A stretch of 64,000 bases of DNA from Ilex aquifolium (Eukaryota > Streptophyta > Magnoliopsida > Aquifoliales > Aquifoliaceae), in NCBI GenBank assembly GCA_951799425.1, contig OX637402.1:9266001-9330000 (forward strand), read 5' to 3'. A program made the translations under genes and the position numbers. This document shows, in pieces, positions 55,943-64,000 of this stretch. Below the pieces are notes generated by a model that did not search any database, had not been told where the DNA came from, and worked only from the letters and a program-made list of their open reading frames with translations. The first letter of the stretch is position 1. Every line of letters begins with the position of its first letter.

Positions 55943-57440
55943 TTAGTGCTTCATGTGTATGTGTAAGATAGAATCTTGTACACAAAAAGAAGTATGCTCA
56001 CATATAATCGAAAAATGAGGTACATGCATAAAAATGAAACAACCTTGGCATAATCTCATGAACGGAATGTTAGGGCACTAGATAACCAGATCAACCTTTC
56101 TTTTTCTTTAAAAGTGTGCTTTCCCCATGCTTTCTCTAGATCATTTAGGACTTTCAAAGGTTGTAATAAGGCCTTGGGGTGATATTGAGGCAAGTAAAAC
56201 GAATGAAATAGGATAACAAAGAGGGTTGTTCCAAGTGAATGACCTTTATTTCAAAAAGATCTCCCTTTTTATGGGATTTTTAGTCTAACACCATCACTTC
56301 ACTCTTTGTTTCTTTTCCTTTTTTCTTTGATCATCCTTTTCTTCTTTCACCCCTTTTCTCTCCCTTTTCTTGGATTCTTCATTCTTTTTTCATTCAATAT
56401 TTGAATTCCACATTATTCATCCCTTTGTTGGGTTTCCACACCACCATTCCTTCTCTTTCATGTTCAATCATAGTCAACTCTCAGAACAACCAAGGTGTGG
56501 TAAATTTTTATAATTTTGCGCTGGCTTGGTCAATTATGTCGCATGGAAATGAATTTTTAGCAAGGCTCAATCACGACACTAGGGATAATATTTTCACAAG
56601 AACAAGGGTTAATTCTCAAAGTAAATCAAAGATGGCCTAAGATCATTTTCAGATAAGCATGGGAGAGCATTTTTCATTTCAAAACAAAGGCAATAAATTA
56701 CCCAACTGCACTCTAACCAAAATAAGCATAATGAGATTATTAAACAGATTTGAATTTGAAATTTTTTTTTTTGAGTAAATGTAAGTTCCCTCCAACAAGG
56801 ATTGGCACTAAAACTCTCATGGTTACTTACTCATCTCCACTATTCATGCCAAGCACTAAAATTTGAATCCAATCTGTAAATTGTAGAAATTACACGTTCA
56901 TGGTGCACTTATGGTTGAGTTCAAAAGCAAACAAGTATGTGATACTCGTAGGATATGATAAACTTCTATAATGTGCTCATGTATTCACAATTCAAAGCAA
57001 AGATCAAAATATCAACAAATCAATGCACTTTGAATAGGGGAATATAGTTCAACATTCAGATATTCTTCACAAAAATTTTCACATATTTCTCAACTATTCT
57101 TAGACAAAAATCTATAGAACATGTGAAAGGTGAATTTCACCACAAAAATTGGTATCATCAACAAAAAAATGGTGTATCATACAAATAGTGCAGCTCACCC
57201 CCCCCCCCAACTTGATTCATGCATTGTCCTCAATGCAACAAAAAAGATATGATATGCAATGATGGACTTTTAAAAGGACAAGTAGGTTTAGAGAACACCT
57301 CGTGTGGAGCTTTTGACAAAACACCGTAATCTGCACGTTAAAAGAACGAAAACTACACAAGGATGAAGGTAAGTAAACAAAATAACTTGGAAATTAAATG
57401 ATAAAAGAAAATAACTGTACACTAAAATCTACATGAACAG
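55943..57440 (-). other. Element D 3' non-coding region
   Basis: No gene. Minus-strand hairpin TGCATTG-AGGA-CAATGCA (57220-57237) followed by an internal PPT (57198-57208 on the plus strand as a C run), the shared block around AGGCCATCTTTGA (56626-56644) and a purine-rich tract (minus, about 56280-56400). Same order as B 25364-26700 and E. Confidence 0.7.
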
Positions 57441-60400
57441 TTAATCCTCCAAAAGTTCTGGGTTAACCGGATCCAACAGCTCTTCCTTCACCACTTGACC
57501 CTCAAAACCCTCGAAGAATGATTTAAGTCTTTGGCCATTGACCTTGAATGTTTTGCTATTCTCGGAGTTTGTGATTTTCACGGCTCCATTGGGGTAGGCC
57601 ACCTTGACAAGATAGGGGTCATCCCAACGGGATCGAAGTTTTCCTTGGAAGATGGGGAGTCAAGAATTATACAAGAGCACTTTTTGTCCGGGTTCAAATG
57701 TTTTCCTTAAAATGGATTTGTCATGAAAAATCTAAGCCCTTTCTTTTGAAATTCTTGAGCTCTCGTATGCATCTCTATGGATCTCCTCCAACTCATTCAA
57801 CTCCAATTTCCTATTCTCTCTGGCTATTCTGAAGTTAAAGTTTAAGGTCTTGATGGCTCAATAGGCCTTATGCTCTATTTCAACTGGCAAATGGCAAGCC
57901 TTGCCATAGACTAGCATATAGGATGACTTACCTAGAATATTCTTGTAAGCAGTGCGGTAAGCCCATAAGGCATCGGTCAACCTAAGTGACCAATCATTCC
58001 ATTAGGGTTCACCATTTTCTCTAGGATGTTCTTGATCTCCCTATTGGCCAACTCGGATTGACCATTGGTCTGTGGGTGATACATGGTGGACACATTGTGT
58101 GTGACGCCATACTTATGCATTAAAGATGCAAATGCCCTATTGCAGAAATAAGAACCATCGTCACTTATCATTGCTAAAGGCATCCCAAACCTCGAAAAAA
58201 TATTTTCTTTGAGAAACTTGACCACGACTCAGTAGTCATTAGTCTTGGTTGGGATAGCCTCTACCCACTTGGACACATAGTCCACTGCCAACAAAATATA
58301 GAGGTAGCCAAAAGATATAAGGAATGGACCCATGAAGTCAATGCCCCAACAATCAAATATCTCAATTACTAACATAGGGGACCAGGGCATCATATTCCTA
58401 TGGGTCACACTACCCAATCTTTGGCACCTATCGCATTCCTTGCAAAATGAAACACAATCCTTAATTAAAGAAAGCCAATAAAAATCAGATTGCAAAACCT
58501 TAGCCGAAGTCTTTTTGGAAGTGTCCACCGCATGCTTCGGAATGGTAGAATGCAAGGACATCCCGTTGTTCATTCTCAGGTATGCATCTCCTCATGAGTT
58601 GGTCAGGGCAGTATTTGAACAAGTACGGGTTGTCAAAATAAAATTACATCACATCCGCCATAAATCTCCGTCTATCCTCCAGTCTTCAGTGCGGTGGAAT
58701 TTGTCCTGTAGCAAGATAATTGCAAATGTCAACATACCAAGGACAAACAGAATGAATGGAAAATAAATGCTCATCAGGAAAAGAGTCAAGGATAGGAATA
58801 TACTCTTCGGCATCTTGAACAAAAAGTCAGGACAAATGGTCCGCCACATTCTCAACTCCCTTTTTCTCTTTGATTGTCAAGTTGAATTCTTGTAGGAGGA
58901 GGATCCACCTAATGAGTCTCGGTTTTGCATCATGCTTAGAAAAAAGATACTTCAAAGCAGAGTGATCATTGTAGACTACAATAGGTAAACCAATGATGTA
59001 AGACCGAAATTTATCCAATCCAAATACTACGGCTAGCAACTCTTTTTTGGTGGTAGTGTAATTCATTTGTGCCTCATTTAAAGTCTTACTAGCGTAGTAT
59101 ATTACATATGGTCTCTAGTCTTCCCATTGACCAAGCACAGCGTCGACCGCGTAAATACTCGCGTTGCCCATGAGCTCAAATGGTAAGTCCCACTTGGGTG
59201 GTCGCACGATTGGAGGTGAAGTAAGCATGCTTTTGAGTTTTTTAAATGATGCCTCACAATCATCCGACCACACAAATGGGACATCTTTGAAAATAAAATT
59301 GGTCAAGGGTCGTGCCAATGTGCTAAAATCTTTTATAAAACGACGATAAAAATCGGCATGGCAAGAAACGACCTGATGTCTTTGACGACTTTCGATGTGG
59401 GGAGGTTGGAAATTGCATCAACCTTGGACTTGTCGACTTCAATCCCCTTTGCCAAAACGATATGCCCAAGCACTATCCCTTGTGTCACCATGAAGTGGCA
59501 CTTCTCCCAGTTGAGAACCAAATTCTTCTCCTCACATCTCTCAAGTACTCTCTCCTAGTTCTCCAAACAACCATTGAAGGAGTCCCAAAACACCGAGAAA
59601 TCATCCATAAAAACTTCCACAATTTTCTCCGCCATGTTACTGAAAATTCCTATCACGCATCTTTGACACGTCCTCAGGGCATTACACAACCCGAATGGAA
59701 TTTGGCGAAAAGCGAAGGTGCCGAAGGGACATATGAATGTAGTCTTCTCTTGGTCTTCCAAAGTGATCTCAATTTGATTGTAGCCAGAGTAGCCATCCAA
59801 GAAACAATAAAACAAGTGTCCGGCTACTCTTTCCAATACTTGGCCGAGGAATGGCAAAGGGAAGTGATCCTTTCTTGTGCAAGGGTTGATTTTCTGATAG
59901 TTGATACAAACACTCCATCCGGTGACTACTCTTGTCAGAATCAACTTGTTCTCCTCATTTGCAACCACGGTGACCCCCGATTTCTTTGGTACCACTTGAG
60001 TGGGACTAACCCATTTACTATCGGCTATTGGAAAGATGATGCCCACATCAAGTAGTTTTTGTACTTCATCCCTCAACATATCCTTTATGATAGGATTTAG
60101 CCTTCTTTGTGGTTGTCAGGACGGCTTGGAGTCTTCTTCTTGATAGATGCGGTGTGTGCAAATGAGGGGGCTTATCACCTTGATCTCGACAATCGTCCAA
60201 CCAATTGCTTCCTTGTGCCTCCTCAACACTTTCAATAGATCATCTTCTTACTTCGACTCCAAGGAATAACTTATGACTACCGGGAAGGTTTCTTGCTCCC
60301 CGAGAAAAGCATACTTGAGAATAGAAGGTAGTGGCTTCAACTCCAAGTTAGTTGTTTGTACAGTGGATGGAAAAATTCTCTTCTCTTGTTGTGGAAGCTT

Positions 60401-61195
60401 CTCAAATGTTGGGGTCCATTTTTCTACTCCTTGTAAACTTTTCGGCTCCTCTTGACCAACAATCTCCTCCTCCCCCAACTTCAAAGTGCTCAACAGCTCC
60501 AAGTGATCCTCCAACAAAGTATCAATCTGGTAGATCTCATGTACTTCTTCATCATCCCCCAGTTGCTTGCACAAGTTGAACATGTTGAGGTCCATTTTCA
60601 TATTCTCAAATGCAAGCTTCATTAGTCCATTCCTGTAATTAATCATGGCACGTAGCAAGGAATGGCCTACCTAGTATGACAAGAATTTGTGAGCTAGGGT
60701 TAACAACCGGATGAGTATCAAGTACAATAAAATCAATAAGGAAATAGAAATTATCAACTTAAACTAAGACATCCTCAACTACTCCCCTCGGTGTTCTAAT
60801 GCTATGATCTGCCAATTGAAGAATTATTGGAGTCAAGAAGATAGGAGATTGACACTTGCCCCCAAGTCAAGAAGTGCTTGCTCCACCCAGTAATTTCCTA
60901 TTGTGATAGCAATGGTTTGGCAGCCGGGGTCTTTGAACTTTGGTGGGGTGTTGGTCCTCAAGATTGAACTAACTTGTTCAATGAGGAATGCCTTCTTGTG
61001 CACGTTTAACTTCCTCTTCAATGTGCACAAGTCCTTCAAAATCTTTGCGCATGATGGGATTTGTTTTATAGCATCGAGGAGTGGGATGTTGATTTTCACC
61101 TGCTTAAACATCTCAATAATGTCAGACTGATTAGCCACCTTAGCCGGTGGCTTCAAACCTTGGGGAAAAGGGACAGGAATAGGGCATGCATGCAC
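57441..61195 (-). pseudogene. pol: Element D pol: protease, RT, RNase H, integrase (heavily broken)
   Basis: Remnants in order: protease N-terminus to DLGASVNLL (61195 to about 60833), protease C-terminal part and linker (60658-60248), RT (60079-59555) with GYSGYNQIEI and FMDD, thumb (59521-59333), RNase H (59318-58827; first catalytic Asp changed, MGNAS), integrase HHCC (58573-58229), DDE core (58225-57977, ISDDG and ELANREIK) and the C-terminus to TAA 57441-57443. More than ten stops and shifts separate the pieces. The closest copy in the window is B. Confidence 0.9.
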
Positions 61196-61236
61196 ATTGA
61201 AATCAATAATTTTTTCTTTGTCACTTGTCTCACCCC

Positions 61237-62978
61237 CTAGGAATTGCCCTTAATCTCTTTTTCTTTTTCCAATGTGGTTGTTGGTGAGACTTTTGGAAAA
61301 CTGGTCTTGTCAATTTGTTTGCCACTCATAAGGGTGGTGACCGCCTTGAGTTCCTCATAACTTTCCTTGGTGGATTCGAATGACTCAATCACGTGTTGAA
61401 CCCTAGGGTTCTCTTGAGGTTGAGCAGAAAATTTCCATTTCTCTTGTTGTGACAACCCTATGACATTGGTCAATTTCGTGATTTGAGTCTGAATGTCATT
61501 GAAAGGGGCAGCGGTTTGATTGTTCATGGTGGTTTGGCTTTGGATGAATTGGTGCACTACATCCTCCAAATTTATTTTATGAGGCAGTTGGTAGGTGGGT
61601 GGGTTGGATGGTCCTTGTTGACCAAAAATTTGTGGAGGCAGGTTTTGTGAAAACCCTTGTGGATTGGACCGGGGGTATTGGGAGCTAGACGAAAGACCTT
61701 GACCATGGTATTGATTTTGCTTGGGAGGCATGAGAGGTGAATAAGAACTAGACCTGTGAGGAATGTGATTCTCATTCTTCTAACTAAAGTTCGGGTGATT
61801 ACTCCAACCCGGATTATATGTATTAGAGTGTTGGGAGAATGATTGCCTACTTTGATTGAAGACATTGACTTGCTCATGATACACCTCTTTAAGTTCCAGA
61901 ACGTTGGGGCACTCTGATATGGAATGCTCAACACTCTCACAAATAGAGCAAAACTCGTCGACCTTGGTTATATTGGACACCTCATGTCTCCTATTGACCT
62001 CTAGACTCTCCATTTTCTGAGACAATTTGGTGATTTTGGCAAGCAAGTCTTCCCAATCCCGTAAAGCGTACATCCCTCCCCCACTTGGTTGATTAATACC
62101 CGGAGAAGACTTTGGTACATCGGTGAGATCCATAATATCCCATGATTGGGCATTTTGTGCCAATGTATTGAAGTACTCTAGGGTCTCATCGGGATCCTTG
62201 TTTAAAAACTCCCCATTGCACATCATGTCGATGAACTGTTAATGGCCCGGTGTAATCCCTTCGTAGAAGAAACTCACCAATTGCCATGGTTCAAAACCAT
62301 GATGTGGAATGGATTGTAGTAATTCCTTATAGCGATCCCAACATTGATAAAATTGGTCATTGGGCTTTTCTGAAAAATTTTGGATTTGCTTTTTAAGAGT
62401 AGTGGTCTTGGGCACCGGAAAAAATTTGTTCAAAAACTCAGAAAGCATTTGTGCCCAATAGCTTATTGATCGAGGCTTCAAGGAGTTCAACCACGTTTTA
62501 ATTTTGTCTTTAAGGGAAAAGGGGAACAATTTCATGTGAGCTATGTCTTCCATGGCATGATTAGTGAGGAAGGTTGCAACTATTTCCTCAAATTCTTTAA
62601 TGTGCAAATAAGGATTTTCTCTTTCAATCCCATGGAATTGAGGAAGTAGTTGTAACATTCCTAGCTTAGCAATGAAGGAATGAGCTTGGACTGGTAGAAG
62701 TATGCATGAGGGAGTGGTTCTATTAGTGGGTTGGAGATAATCCCGCATTGACCTCGTTGGAGGATCAATTGGGATATTGTTTCCCTCATTCCTAGTAGGG
62801 GGAAAATGCATTTGGGGGTTTGGCATTCTAGGGTTTTGCATTCCCCCACCCCTTGGAACATTAGCATCCTCATCCTCGAAGTTATCACCAGCATCCTTGG
62901 TGGGTCTTGGTCTAGGTTCATGTTTGGTCCTTGGGCACGTCTCGCTAATCTATTTTGATCGTCCCGCCCCACATGCAA
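61237..62978 (-). pseudogene. gag: Element D gag (broken)
   Basis: The likely start is ATG at 62976-62978 (MHVGRDDQNRLARRAQGP), with a frameshift into the frame of 62841. Capsid core 62841-62239 with ENPYLHIKEFEE and FYQCWDRYKELLQS; a stop and shift there, then FLNKDPDETLEYF and the intact zinc knuckle CSICESVEHSISEC (C-X2-C-X4-H-X4-C). The tail (61731-61237) is Gln/Asn/Pro-rich. It supplies the part of gag missing from B. Confidence 0.88.
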
Positions 62979-63109
62979 AAATAATATCTACACTTGAAAG
63001 GAAAAGTAAACAAAAATATATACAAGGAGCAACGTACCTCGGCCCATGATGAGAATCACGGGACTTAACTCCGTTTTCTGAAATCACCTTCTAATTCAAC
63101 GCTTTGCCT

Positions 63110-63127
63110 TCCCTGGCAACGGCGCCA
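63110..63127 (-). other. Element D primer-binding site (tRNA-Asp type)
   Basis: Minus strand TGGCGCCGTTGCCAGGGA, one change from consensus. Confidence 0.9.
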
Positions 63128-63135
63128 AAAATACT

Positions 63136-64000
63136 TGATTCGCGTTCACCCTAATCTCCAAACACTAACCCAGACTAAGTGTATATGGCTTATGTGTGTA
63201 CGTGAGTGTCACTCTCCCTTAGGTTTGATGCTAGAAATAGGGAAAATGTGTGTGTGGATGAAAATGTGTGTGTGTGCAAAAGTGGTTCCCAAGCGGAGTG
63301 AGACTTTCGAGTGTCGTTTTTTACTTGGAATTGGTATTCCAAGGTCGTCTCCTCAGGGAAGGAAGGTTGAATTGTAGTGAGGTGATTTTGTGAAAAATGA
63401 AAAGTGTAAAATCTTGTGAGTTTGTGTTTTTGGTGAGTGAAGATTTTGATAGAAAATGTAATGAAAACAAGGTTGGTTAATCCAAAGGGGTCATTCCAAT
63501 GGGAATGTCAAATCAACTCAAAACATTCTTCCAATGGTGTCTCGGTGCTTGATTGATTCGTAGGAAGTGAGAGATTAATGTGGAGGTGTAGGCTCAAGCA
63601 TACCCCGTGACAAGTCTACGTTGTATCAAGAGCTCACAACCTCGTCCGCACTAAACCTAGTCAAACCAAACTACTTACACTACGAGGAGGAATGAGAAAT
63701 AGTTGATTTAGCATATCAAAGAGGAAATCTCCCTTGGATTAACCAACTAAAACTTAGCTACACATAATAAATGCAAAGACATACAATGTGTAAAGAGACA
63801 TGGTAATGAAATGGAGATTCAAACTTGTATTAATGTAAGGAAAAGTTAACTACAAAGATAAGTGCATTTAATACCCAACTAAAAAGCTTGAAGTGAAAAA
63901 CTCAACATGATAGATTCCAAGATACGTAACTAAACTTGAAATACACTTGAAATAACTACGATTAAAGTGCACTAAATGAAGATTACAAGAGTATTGCAGC
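63136..64000 (-). repeat. Element D 5' LTR (3' part only)
   Basis: Begins TGATTCGCG on the plus strand, after the spacer and PBS. It resembles the second halves of the B and E LTRs on the minus strand (GAGGAGACGACCTTGGAATA block at about 63337-63357). It continues past the window end. Confidence 0.85.

Larger units (their letters stand above)
55943..64000 (-). mobile_element. Element D: minus-strand Athila-type retrotransposon, 5' part
   Basis: 5' LTR (63136 to beyond the window), PBS, gag, pol and part of the 3' non-coding region, cut by R at 55942. It belongs with B: gag, pol and non-coding blocks agree. It is the oldest layer and the most decayed. Its palindrome cluster, ORF3 and 3' LTR are not visible. 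Confidence 0.88.

Overview
The window looks like a repeat-rich stretch of a plant (probably eudicot) nuclear genome. It is built entirely from nested LTR retrotransposons; I see no host gene. Most elements are Ty3/gypsy of the Athila type: a tRNA-Asp-like primer-binding site (TGGCGCCGTTGCCGGGGA), one long gag-pol frame in the order gag, protease, RT, RNase H, integrase, and no chromodomain. Extra material lies between pol and the 3' LTR. The species cannot be named from the sequence.

Layout (letters are my labels). D (minus strand, 55943-64000) is the outermost host. R (minus, 31016-55942) sits in the 3' non-coding region of D. R is broken three times: by B (plus, its 3' part at 20279-31015), by C (plus, 33427-47755, duplication GAGAC) and by a solo LTR of an unrelated family (49509-51565, duplication GAAAC). 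A (plus, 1-20278, 5' LTR cut by the window edge) is inserted in the gag of B. E (plus, 11899-18923, duplication GCGGC) is inserted in the 3' LTR of A. The order of insertion is therefore D, R, B, A, E, with C and the solo LTR also younger than R. The missing left ends of A, B, R and D should lie in that order beyond base 1.

Gene content. A and C are the same family and carry gag-pol, a 48-codon membrane peptide, a 136-residue basic protein with a CCHC-like finger that recalls the cysteine-rich proteins of carlaviruses, and a third large ORF (ORF3) of about 368 residues. B and R carry diverged relatives of ORF3. E is non-autonomous: no pol, but one intact 276-residue gag-derived ORF. Every gag-pol and every ORF3 copy is broken by stops or frameshifts.

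The most interesting signal is regulatory. In every family where the region is visible, a cluster of short palindromes centred on CpG lies in the LTR and again inside the element: CGTTCGAACG in A and C, TACCGGTA-core in B, E and the solo LTR, AGCGCT in R. In A, C and R (both positions) and in the solo LTR the cluster is followed within about 15-110 bp by a TATA-like box; in B and E the TATA signal is weak or distant. In A, B, C and R the internal cluster directly precedes ORF3. This suggests an ORF3 promoter that mirrors the LTR promoter, and possibly an ORF3 protein that recognises its own family's motif. That last step is inference. Hairpins with paired base changes before both the internal and terminal polypurine tracts, and a non-coding block shared by A to E, are further unexplained conserved features.
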